Shown here: piece by piece, positions 1 to 6,528 of the stretch
Layout: each line of letters opens with the position of its first letter
Numbering within the stretch: position 1 is the first letter of the stretch
Source of the DNA: an uncultured Erysipelotrichaceae bacterium
GTDB taxonomy: Bacteria > Bacillota_I > Bacilli_A > RF39 > UBA660
Direction of reading: 5' to 3'
Length of the DNA stretch: 33,053 nt
NCBI GenBank assembly: GCA_902783895.1
Contig: CACZST010000020.1
Coordinates: 1-33,053, forward strand
The notes under the pieces: generated by a model
The model's input: only the letters and a program-made list of their open reading frames with translations
What the model was told of the DNA's origin: nothing
Databases searched by the model: none
Position numbers and translations under genes: made by a program

Positions 1-1337
1 ATAATGAACAGATTAAACCACAAGATTTAGATGATGTTAATTATGTAATAGTTAAAAATAAAAATGGAAAATATGATTGGAGGCCAATCGAATTAATGCA
101 TCCTTTTATATACATCCAATTGGTTGAAACAATTACTTCAAGAGAGAATTGGGAATTTATTAGGAATAGATTTAAACAATATAGGAAAAATAAAAGAATC
201 AACTGCTGTAGTATTCCTGGAGAATCTGCTACAAAAAAGCATGATAAGAAAGCAAATATTTATAATTGGATAAACAATGTTGAACAAAAGTCAATAAAAT
301 TAGGATTGAATTATAAATATATGGCAACAACTGATATTTCTAATTGCTATGCTTCTATTTATACGCATGTAGTATCTTGGGCGTTATATACCAGGGAAGA
401 AGCTAAAAAGAAAGAAAAACGAACTAACAAAAAGCTTTTAGGCAATATAATAGATGAACTACTTAGAAAAATGAATTACAATCAAACAAATGGTATTCCT
501 CAAGGAAGTGTTCTGACTGATTTTATTGCTGAAATAATACTTGGTTATGCTGATGAATTGCTTACGGACAAGTTAAATAATTTTAATATAGATTACCAAA
601 TAATAAGATATCGAGATGATTATAGAATATTTGCAAATAACGAATTAGAATTAAATATAATTTTAAAAGCCTTGACAGAAGTATTATCAGATTTAAATTT
701 CAAATTAAATGTTACTAAAACGGAGATTACAGATAATATTATAAAGAGTTCTATGAAACAAGACAAATATGAATTATTAAGTTTATTTATCAATCCAAAT
801 CTAATATTAGAACAGAAATTACTAATTTTGAAGCAAATAAGTGATGACTATCATAGTGATAGCAGAATAAAGTTTTTACTTACAGATTTATACGAAAAAG
901 AAATAAAGAATTTGAAAAAAAAGCCAAGACATTATGCTGAAATAATTAGTATTATTGTAGATATTATGTTGAATAAACCAGGACTATATAATATATCTAT
1001 AGCCATACTTAGTGAATTGTTTAAATCATTATCAAAAGATGAAAAAAAATATTTTATTGATTTGATTATTAAAAAATTCAAAAACACCCCAAATACTGAA
1101 TATTTAAATATTTGGCTACAAAGGTTAACTATAGTTAGCGATAAAGAAAGAGATTATGATTGTAATATTTGCAAAAAAGTATATGATATGGAAACAAAAA
1201 TATGGAATTCCTCATGGCTAAATGTAGATATTAAAGAAGAAAGTATAATTGATTTAGAAGTTTTGAGTAAAATTTCACCGGTTATATCCTCAGAGGAAGT
1301 TGATAGATTTAATATAGATGGTTATATGAATAGCTAA
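1..1337 (+). CDS. Reverse transcriptase, defence/abortive-infection (UG/DRT-like) type, 5'-partial
   Basis: RNA-directed DNA polymerase. The frame is open from base 3 without a stop, and residues upstream of the first ATG (base 96) read into a family-like stretch (WRPIELMHP), so that ATG is internal and the true start lies left of the window. Numbering from the base-96 Met, palm motifs appear in order: TTDISNCY (motif A Asp about 80), GIPQGSVLTDFIAEI (motif B), RYRDDY (catalytic Asp 174-175) and KLNVTKTEI. About 170 further residues are helical and of unknown function. No group II intron maturase or HNH domain is seen. The motif B and C style recalls the chromosomal 'unknown group' RTs linked to phage defence; the exact subgroup cannot be set here. 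A small gene follows 52 bases later. RT identity is sure; the defence role is inferred. Confidence 0.9.
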   Translation, partial: NEQIKPQDLDDVNYVIVKNKNGKYDWRPIELMHPFIYIQLVETITSRENWEFIRNRFKQYRKNKRINCCSIPGESATKKHDKKANIYNWINNVEQKSIKLGLNYKYMATTDISNCYASIYTHVVSWALYTREEAKKKEKRTNKKLLGNIIDELLRKMNYNQTNGIPQGSVLTDFIAEIILGYADELLTDKLNNFNIDYQIIRYRDDYRIFANNELELNIILKALTEVLSDLNFKLNVTKTEITDNIIKSSMKQDKYELLSLFINPNLILEQKLLILKQISDDYHSDSRIKFLLTDLYEKEIKNLKKKPRHYAEIISIIVDIMLNKPGLYNISIAILSELFKSLSKDEKKYFIDLIIKKFKNTPNTEYLNIWLQRLTIVSDKERDYDCNICKKVYDMETKIWNSSWLNVDIKEESIIDLEVLSKISPVISSEEVDRFNIDGYMNS

Positions 1338-1389
1338 TTTTTGATAAATCTAGTGCAGTAATATACAAAAAAATATGTAGGTGATTTAA

Positions 1390-1605
1390 GTGAAAATAAA
1401 AGTATATCAAAGTAAAGATGATAAATATATAGAAATGGAAGTCGTTGCACAATATAAATATATTGGCGAAACAGATGAATTATCATTTATAAATGGTAAG
1501 ATATATAATTGTGTAGGTTACGATAAAAAGAGCAATATGGCAAGAATTGTAGATGAAACAAATGAGGATTATTTATACTCTTTAGATAATTTTGAAAAAG
1601 TTTAG
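1390..1605 (+). CDS. Small SH3-like protein
   Basis: A 71-residue protein starting at GTG, with an AGGTGA ribosome binding site about seven bases upstream. It is predicted to be mostly beta strand. The stretch KYIGETDELSFINGKIY followed by a final region with DYLY resembles small SH3-like barrel proteins of Firmicutes that share an 'INGKxYxV' core; this is from memory of the family and not certain. It has no signal peptide or membrane segment. It lies 52 bases after the reverse transcriptase and before a strong terminator, so the two are probably co-transcribed. Whether it works with the RT is unknown. Confidence 0.7.
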   Translation: MKIKVYQSKDDKYIEMEVVAQYKYIGETDELSFINGKIYNCVGYDKKSNMARIVDETNEDYLYSLDNFEKV

Positions 1606-1695
1606 AGGTAATGATAACTATAAATTGACAACTGATAAAATAAATAGAATTTTTGATATTCCAAAAGATATCTGAAAAATATTTGTTCAAAATAG

Positions 1696-1728
1696 ATCCA
1701 GAAACTAATCTGGATTTTTTTCTTTTTT
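1696..1728 (+). terminator. Rho-independent terminator after the RT/SH3-like genes
   Basis: A 7-bp perfect stem (ATCCAGA / TCTGGAT) with a 6-base loop is followed by a long T-rich run. It ends the RT and small-protein transcription unit. Confidence 0.85.
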
Positions 1729-1747
1729 AGGTACAATTTAGGTACAA
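1726..1747. repeat. Perfect tandem 11-bp repeat, possible integrase arm site
   Basis: The unit TTTAGGTACAA occurs twice head to tail with no mismatch. Fifteen bases later ACGGT occurs twice with a 10-base period (1763-1767, 1773-1777). Short direct repeats with a period near one helical turn are typical of arm-type sites for tyrosine integrases and excisionases. No integrase gene is present in the window, so a border of an integrated element is only inferred. Confidence 0.4.
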
Positions 1748-1824
1748 AAATACTAAAAAGCCACGGTAAATGACGGTTTATATCAATATAAAAAGGCCCG
1801 TATTTAAAGGGTTTAACACAATTT

Positions 1825-1883
1825 GGTCTCTTCTAACTGAAGAGAGCAGGCCCCCCTGAAGGAGCCATAAGGCTCCATTTTTG
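1825..1883 (+). ncRNA. Candidate structured small RNA with own terminator
   Basis: This G+C-rich island lies in a 404-base stretch without a gene (1606-2009). Three hairpins follow one another: TCTCTTC/GAAGAGA with loop TAACT (1827-1845); CAGG/CCTG with an all-C loop (1847-1858); and GGAGCC/GGCTCC with loop ATAA (1861-1876) followed by ATTTTTG, a good intrinsic terminator. No known RNA family is recognised. It could be a trans-acting small RNA, the 3' end of a longer RNA, or a simple terminator with upstream structure. The remaining part of the gap (1884-2009) is plain A+T-rich sequence in which nothing further is seen. Confidence 0.5.
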
Positions 1884-2009
1884 TTTGTTTAAATTTAATG
1901 AATAAAAATAAAGTTTTAAAACTTTTTAATATTGGTTATTTCAAAATATGTAATTGAAAATAATATTTCTAAATATAAAAGAAAAATATATAGATAGTAG
2001 GAGATTATT

Positions 2010-2318
2010 ATGCAGAATTTATTTGAAAATTATTTAAAAAATGGTTTGTCTGAATACGATTCAAAATACTTACCAACATATCAATATGTAATGCTATTGT
2101 CAAAAAACAATGATATTAAAGCATATTTTGCCAATGTTGATTATAATTATTTTATTGAGTATCCCGCATCTAATAATGCGTATGATACCCCATTAGAAGT
2201 TTTAGAAAGCGAGATATCACTTACAGGAAGTGATGCAGGTATAATATATGAAAATGTCAATGGCCATCTCAAGACAATAGCTTTTATTGATTTAGAAGAA
2301 AAGAATTGTAAAATGTAA
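2010..2318 (+). CDS. Hypothetical protein
   Basis: A 102-residue soluble, acidic protein that is not recognised. The ATG has a TAGGAG ribosome binding site at good spacing. It shows no membrane segment, signal peptide or metal motif; aromatic residues (Tyr, Phe) are frequent in the first half (YLPTYQYVML, YNYFIEY). The gene stands alone: an unexplained intergenic region lies upstream and a strong hairpin terminator directly downstream. Its size and solitary position in an accessory region are compatible with an immunity, antitoxin or SMI1-like accessory protein, but nothing in the sequence proves any of these. Confidence 0.6.
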   Translation: MQNLFENYLKNGLSEYDSKYLPTYQYVMLLSKNNDIKAYFANVDYNYFIEYPASNNAYDTPLEVLESEISLTGSDAGIIYENVNGHLKTIAFIDLEEKNCKM

Positions 2319-2326
2319 ACAACATT

Positions 2327-2364
2327 AAGGTTATTAACTTAAATGATAGTTGATAACTTTTTTT
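2327..2364 (+). terminator. Rho-independent terminator after the 102-residue protein gene
   Basis: A long stem (GTTATTAACT / AGTTGATAAC, one G-U pair, extendable by three more pairs) with an 8-base loop leads into seven T residues. Confidence 0.8.
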
Positions 2365-2372
2365 GTTATAAT
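2364..2372 (+). promoter_or_regulatory. Extended -10 promoter for the ASCH gene
   Basis: TGTTATAAT is a consensus extended -10 element placed about eight bases before the AAGGAG ribosome binding site. No good -35 box exists at 17 bases. It starts as the upstream terminator's T run ends, so the ASCH gene has its own start of transcription with a very short leader. Confidence 0.55.
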
Positions 2373-2391
2373 ATATAAAAAGGAGAAAATT

Positions 2392-2805
2392 ATGACAAAA
2401 GGAATATTTATAAGTATAAAACCAAAATTTACTAAAAAAATAGAAACTGGAGAAAAAAATTATGAGTTTAGAAAATATTATCCAAAAGAAAAAATAGATG
2501 TATTATATGTATATGAAACTACTCCAACGTCATCTTTAAAATATATTATAAAATTAGGTGATATAATTGAATATCCAAATAAAATATTAAAAGAAGGTTA
2601 TGGAAATTCAGACTTTAATAATGGACTTAAAAAATCAAAGTTTGCTTATGAAATAAAAAATGTTGATATCTTAGAAAATCCAATACCTTTAGAAATATTA
2701 AAAAAGGAATATGGATTTACACCTCCGCAAAGTTATGCATACGATAGTAGATATCCTAAATTAACTGAAAAAATTAATAATTCAAAATTAAAAAGAGTAA
2801 TTTAA
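2392..2805 (+). CDS. ASCH/PUA-like domain protein
   Basis: A 137-residue protein of the ASCH superfamily, a beta-barrel fold related to PUA that is thought to bind RNA. Diagnostic parts are the opening IFISIKPKFTKKIETGEKNYEFRK (a strand, then a G-E-K turn and a conserved E-x-R/K), and a later Tyr-rich region. An upstream in-frame start would begin before the -10 box, so the ATG behind AAGGAG is chosen. Its substrate is unknown: members include nucleoside-modifying hydrolases and nucleases as well as RNA binders. It lies between an orphan small gene and a DUF2130 gene with which it may share a transcript. Confidence 0.75.
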   Translation: MTKGIFISIKPKFTKKIETGEKNYEFRKYYPKEKIDVLYVYETTPTSSLKYIIKLGDIIEYPNKILKEGYGNSDFNNGLKKSKFAYEIKNVDILENPIPLEILKKEYGFTPPQSYAYDSRYPKLTEKINNSKLKRVI

Positions 2806-2864
2806 TATATTAAATAATAACTAATATGTGATAAAATTATATATGCATAATTAGGAGGTAAAAA

Positions 2865-4157
2865 ATGAATGAAATAAAATGTCCAAACTGTGGAACTGCG
2901 TTTAAAATAGATGAAAAAAACTATGATTCAATATTAAAACAAGTAAGAGATAGTGAGTTTAATAATGAAATAAAAGCAAGAGAAAAGCAATATGAAACCG
3001 AAAAAAATTCCGCAATTAAACTTGCCCAAAATGAAGTTGAAAAAACATTCACAAATAAATTAAAAGAAAAAGAAATTGAAATAACTAACTTACAAAATAA
3101 ATTAAACACCAAGGAGCAGCTTCAAAAATCATTAGTAAATGAAACAAAACTAAATACCGAAAATGAATATAAAACTAAAATAAATGATTTAACTTTAAAA
3201 ATAGCTGAATTAGAAAACAATATTAAATTAAAAAATACCGAAAATAAATCAAAGATAGAAGAAATAGTTAATGAAAAAGATAAAACAATAGATGAATTAA
3301 AAAACAAAATTGTCTTAGAAAGCAAAGAATATAAACTCCGTGAACAATCATTAAAAGATGGTTACGAAAATAAATTAAAATCAAAGGATGAAATGATTGA
3401 TTACTACAAGGATATGAAAGCAAGGCAATCTACAAAAATGATAGGGGAATCATTAGAAACCCACTGTAGCTATGAATTTAATAAATTAAGACCGCTTTTC
3501 CCAAACGCATATTTTGAAAAAGATAATGATGCAAAAACTGGTTCAAAAGGTGATTTTATATTTAGGGATTATGATGATGGAACTGAATTTGTATCTATAA
3601 TGTTTGAAATGAAAAATGAAGCTGATTCAACTAAAGCAAAACACAAAAATGAAGATTTCTTTAAAGAATTAGATAAAGATAGAAAAGAAAAAAATTGTGA
3701 ATATGCGGTACTAGTCTCTCTTTTAGAAATTGATAATGATTACTATAATGAAGGAATTGTAGATGTATCTCATAAATATGAAAAAATGTATGTTATTAGA
3801 CCCCAATTTTTCATACCTTTAATCACTTTGATTAGAGGAGCTGCGATGAATTCATTAAAATATAAAAAAGAACTAGCTTTAATCCAAAATCAAAATATTG
3901 ATATTTCTCACTTTGAAGAAAACATGAATACCTTTAAAGAAGGATTCTCAAGAAATTATAGACTAGCATCTGAGAAATTTAAAAAAGCTATCGATGAAAT
4001 AGATAAAACCATTGATCATCTACAAAAAACCAAAGATGCATTAATCTCAAGTGAAAATAATTTAAGACTTGCCAACAACAAGGCTGAAGATTTAACCATA
4101 AAAAGACTTACTAAAAATAGTCCAACTATGGCCAAAATGTTTGAAGAAAATAAATAA
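2865..4157 (+). CDS. DUF2130 family coiled-coil protein with nuclease-like fold
   Basis: A 430-residue soluble protein. The N-terminus has a single CPNCG zinc-ribbon-like half (residues 6-10). A long Lys/Glu-rich coiled coil occupies roughly 25-190. The conserved DUF2130 core follows (about 195-330), including MIGESLETH, KGDFIFRD and FEMKNEAD; the spaced Asp and E-x-K residues match a PD-(D/E)XK nuclease-type active site, and RPQFFIPLI is another family signature. A second helical region (345-415) closes the protein. The start has an AGGAGG ribosome binding site. Members are widespread, often in accessory DNA; RmuC-like roles have been suggested, but the biological function is not established. 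Confidence 0.85.
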   Translation: MNEIKCPNCGTAFKIDEKNYDSILKQVRDSEFNNEIKAREKQYETEKNSAIKLAQNEVEKTFTNKLKEKEIEITNLQNKLNTKEQLQKSLVNETKLNTENEYKTKINDLTLKIAELENNIKLKNTENKSKIEEIVNEKDKTIDELKNKIVLESKEYKLREQSLKDGYENKLKSKDEMIDYYKDMKARQSTKMIGESLETHCSYEFNKLRPLFPNAYFEKDNDAKTGSKGDFIFRDYDDGTEFVSIMFEMKNEADSTKAKHKNEDFFKELDKDRKEKNCEYAVLVSLLEIDNDYYNEGIVDVSHKYEKMYVIRPQFFIPLITLIRGAAMNSLKYKKELALIQNQNIDISHFEENMNTFKEGFSRNYRLASEKFKKAIDEIDKTIDHLQKTKDALISSENNLRLANNKAEDLTIKRLTKNSPTMAKMFEENK

Positions 4158-4189
4158 CTAAAAAGCATATACTATATTTGGTGATAAAA

Positions 4190-4627
4190 ATGAATAATAT
4201 TTACGCTCTTGCGCAAATAAAAGGAAATGAAAAATACCCAAATATTATAGGATATGCTTTTTTTAAACCAGTAAACAGTGGAATAATATGTCAAATAGAA
4301 ATTAACAATTTACCAAATAAAAAAGACTACGAATGGTTTCCCATTCATATTCATGGCGGCGAAAACTGCAGTATGAAAAATGGAAAATTTAATAATATAA
4401 AAGAGCATTATAACCCTGAAAATAAACCCCATCCATACCATAAAGGAGATTTACCAGTATTATTTTCAAATAATGGTTATGCCTTCATGACCTTTTATAC
4501 CACCAACCTTAAATTATCAGAAATAGAAAATAAATTAGTTGTGATACATGAGCCAAGTGATAATGATAATCCTACTACTTTTGGTGAAAAAATAGCATGT
4601 GGTAAAATTGAAATGCTGACTTTATAA
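4190..4627 (+). CDS. sodC: Cu/Zn superoxide dismutase family protein, cytosolic
   Basis: Predicted to convert superoxide to oxygen and hydrogen peroxide. All metal ligands of the family are visible: copper His 53, 55, 73 and 120 (HIH, HYNP, VVIHE); zinc His 73, 81, 84 and Asp 87 (KPHPYHKGD), with a zinc loop about six residues shorter than in animal enzymes. The disulfide Cys pair is present (Cys 60 in GENC, Cys 137 in ACG). The guiding Arg before ACG is Lys (GEKIACG). There is no signal peptide or lipobox, unlike most bacterial SodC proteins, so it should stay in the cytosol. The ATG is chosen because GGTGAT is its ribosome binding site; the earlier TTG overlaps that site. A terminator follows. 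Confidence 0.85.
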   Translation: MNNIYALAQIKGNEKYPNIIGYAFFKPVNSGIICQIEINNLPNKKDYEWFPIHIHGGENCSMKNGKFNNIKEHYNPENKPHPYHKGDLPVLFSNNGYAFMTFYTTNLKLSEIENKLVVIHEPSDNDNPTTFGEKIACGKIEMLTL

Positions 4628-4649
4628 ACAGATATAAATCTGTTTTTTT
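4626..4649 (+). terminator. Rho-independent terminator after sodC
   Basis: Perfect 8-bp stem AAACAGAT / ATCTGTTT with loop ATAA; the T run continues past the stem. Confidence 0.9.
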
Positions 4650-4657
4650 AATATAAA

Positions 4658-4686
4658 TTGACAAATAAATAATTAAAAACTATAAT
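4658..4686 (+). promoter_or_regulatory. Consensus sigma-A promoter for the M14 peptidase gene
   Basis: TTGACA, exactly 17 bases, then TATAAT: a perfect match to the housekeeping consensus, directly after the sodC terminator and about 24 bases before the peptidase ATG. Confidence 0.9.
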
Positions 4687-4709
4687 AATCCAAGCAAAGA
4701 GGTGGCAGT

Positions 4710-6152
4710 ATGATAAAATATGAATTTTTTGATTATGACAAAATGAATGAAAGACTAAATAATTTAATAAAAACAAAACACAAAAATGAAGTTAGAAAAT
4801 TAAAGCCAATCGCATATTCACCATGCGGATTTGAAGTTGAACATTACGTAATTGGTAAAGGAGATAAACATTTTATAGTTATGGGTGGAACACACGGTAA
4901 TGAAATAATTGGACCTGACTTTGTAACTCAACTTATGGAAAATATCGCAAGTGGAGAAGGATACTTTAAAGACTTTGATGAAAATTCTATAACCATAGAT
5001 TTTATACCTTGCCAAAATCCCGAAGGATTTATAATATCAACAGAAATATTAAAAAAATATTTAGAAGGTAAAAGTGAAGACGTTTTACAAACACTATCAA
5101 GAAGTTACTGGCAGGCTTATAGAGAAGATGACAGAAGAGAGCTTCTATTAAATAAATTTTTAACCGATTTAGGTGCTGAAAACAATATAAAAGAAAACTT
5201 TTGGGATAAATTTAGATTCAAAGAAATTTCAAAAAAAGAATTATTTGAATTCTGCCAAGAAAACTTTAATATAAATAAAGAAACCTTTGAAAAACTTTGG
5301 AAAGAAAAAATAATTCCATCAAGTGGAATTATAAAAAATGGTAAAATAATTAATAATGGAAACCGTTATGAAGTATTTCCAGATATATCATATGAAGATA
5401 TTGAAGAAAAAGATGAAAGATACATAAAATTAAAAGAAAAAGTAAAAAACATCATGCAAAAAGACTATACAGGATATACCTTCCCCAAAGAATCTTTAAT
5501 TGATTGGCGAAGCAACGCCAGAGGTATTGATTTAAATAAAAATAATCCAATTAATTTAAATCTAAAATTAGAAGAAAGAAATTTAAAAAACAAAAAATTA
5601 TTTGGAAGCTTAAGATTCAGTAACCTTTTAAGAGAAGTACCCGGTCCCCAAGGAAGCCCATCAATAAATATGGATGTTTTTGAATTTGAACCAGAAAATT
5701 ATGGACTTTTAAAATATCTCATAAATCAAATTGAAAACGGTGAATATATTGGAATGATATCATATCATGGAACTGGTGGATTAATTTATTATCATCCAAT
5801 AAAACCCCAAACAATAAGACATGAAATGGATAAAGAAATCGTTTCACAAATAGATGAAATAAATACCTTTATTGCCGATATATACGAAAAAGAAACTGGA
5901 TATATAAAACAAGATTATCCCAAAAAAATAACCGGAACTGGGGATATGCTTAGAAATTTGATACCTGGATTTTTACTAATTGAACTTTCTAAAATGGGAG
6001 GAAACCCACTTGGACCATATGGTGATAAAGATGGAAATTATACCCAAACAATAAGCACCAATTTTAAAGCTTTCAGTGAAACTATAAAATATGCTAAAGA
6101 AGTATTGGAAAAAGAAAATAAGAAAAAAGAACTTAAAAAAGTTATAAAATAA
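4710..6152 (+). CDS. M14-family (zinc carboxypeptidase-like) protein
   Basis: A 480-residue probable metallopeptidase or amidohydrolase of the M14 (carboxypeptidase/succinylglutamate desuccinylase-like) superfamily. Zinc ligands are H62 and E65 (GGTHGNE) and H353 (SYHGTGG). The substrate-binding R-G-x-D-L-N element is at 271-276 (NARGIDLNKN), and the likely catalytic Glu is E425 (LLIELSKMGG). Roughly 200 residues, largely helical and Lys/Glu-rich, are inserted between the HGNE and RGIDLN motifs, much longer than in simple carboxypeptidases. No signal peptide is seen, so it is probably intracellular. It is expressed from its own perfect promoter and its start has a GAGGTGG ribosome binding site. 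The substrate could be a peptide, a peptidoglycan fragment or an acyl-amino acid; this cannot be settled here. Confidence 0.8.
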   Translation: MIKYEFFDYDKMNERLNNLIKTKHKNEVRKLKPIAYSPCGFEVEHYVIGKGDKHFIVMGGTHGNEIIGPDFVTQLMENIASGEGYFKDFDENSITIDFIPCQNPEGFIISTEILKKYLEGKSEDVLQTLSRSYWQAYREDDRRELLLNKFLTDLGAENNIKENFWDKFRFKEISKKELFEFCQENFNINKETFEKLWKEKIIPSSGIIKNGKIINNGNRYEVFPDISYEDIEEKDERYIKLKEKVKNIMQKDYTGYTFPKESLIDWRSNARGIDLNKNNPINLNLKLEERNLKNKKLFGSLRFSNLLREVPGPQGSPSINMDVFEFEPENYGLLKYLINQIENGEYIGMISYHGTGGLIYYHPIKPQTIRHEMDKEIVSQIDEINTFIADIYEKETGYIKQDYPKKITGTGDMLRNLIPGFLLIELSKMGGNPLGPYGDKDGNYTQTISTNFKAFSETIKYAKEVLEKENKKKELKKVIK

Positions 6153-6169
6153 ACTACAAAATACATAAC

Positions 6170-6198
6170 TTGACTTACACCCCTAGGGGGTGTATTAT
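6170..6198 (+). promoter_or_regulatory. Promoter of the copper operon
   Basis: TTGACT and TATTAT boxes with a 17-base spacer. Transcription would begin near 6205, leaving only a very short leader before csoR. Confidence 0.85.
6176..6194. promoter_or_regulatory. CsoR-type copper operator palindrome
   Basis: TACACCCC-TAG-GGGGTGTA is a perfect 8-bp inverted repeat that fills the spacer between the -35 and -10 boxes. G/C tracts flanking a short A/T centre are the hallmark of CsoR operators. Bound apo-CsoR would block RNA polymerase; copper binding would release it. This gives autoregulation of csoR and its downstream genes. Confidence 0.85.
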
Positions 6199-6213
6199 TT
6201 TTATGGTGATGGT

Positions 6214-6516
6214 ATGAAAAAAGAAAACACACAAAAGTGTGTAAAATTAAGACATCGAGATGAAAATGAAAAGAAAAAAATAATAAAAAGACTAAATATG
6301 CTTGAAGGACAAATGCGCGGCATCAAACAAATGATTAAAGAAGATAGATATTGTGATGATATTTTAATTCAATTAAGTTCTGCCATAAATGCCCTAAAAA
6401 GTTTAGAAAATTTTATTTTAGAAAATCATATGAATAATTGTATGATTGAAGAAATAAAAAACGGAAATAATGAAATAGTTGATGAAATAATGAAACTAAT
6501 TAAAAAAATGAAGTAA
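6214..6516 (+). CDS. csoR: Copper-sensing transcriptional repressor CsoR
   Basis: A 100-residue all-helical repressor of the CsoR/RcnR (DUF156) family. It keeps the copper-binding triad Cys 47, His 72, Cys 76 with exactly the spacing of the Mycobacterium CsoR triad (25 and 4 residues), in the contexts RYCDD and ENHMNNC. This separates it from formaldehyde (FrmR), nickel (RcnR) and sulfide (CstR) sensors. The basic N-terminal helix (RLNMLEGQMRGI) is the family signature. The ATG is chosen because GGTGATGG precedes it; an upstream in-frame GTG lies inside the operator and before the transcription start. It heads the csoR-thioredoxin-copZ-copA operon. Confidence 0.92.
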   Translation: MKKENTQKCVKLRHRDENEKKKIIKRLNMLEGQMRGIKQMIKEDRYCDDILIQLSSAINALKSLENFILENHMNNCMIEEIKNGNNEIVDEIMKLIKKMK

Positions 6517-6528
6517 GGAGAAGTAAAA

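Noticed and set aside
96-98. ATG at 96 as the true start of the reverse transcriptase
   Set aside because: The frame is open to the window edge and the upstream residues (WRPIEL) look like part of the protein; no ribosome binding site precedes this ATG.
1725-1883. tRNA, tmRNA or attachment site within an RNA gene
   Set aside because: No acceptor stem, T-loop or CCA pattern could be found on either strand.
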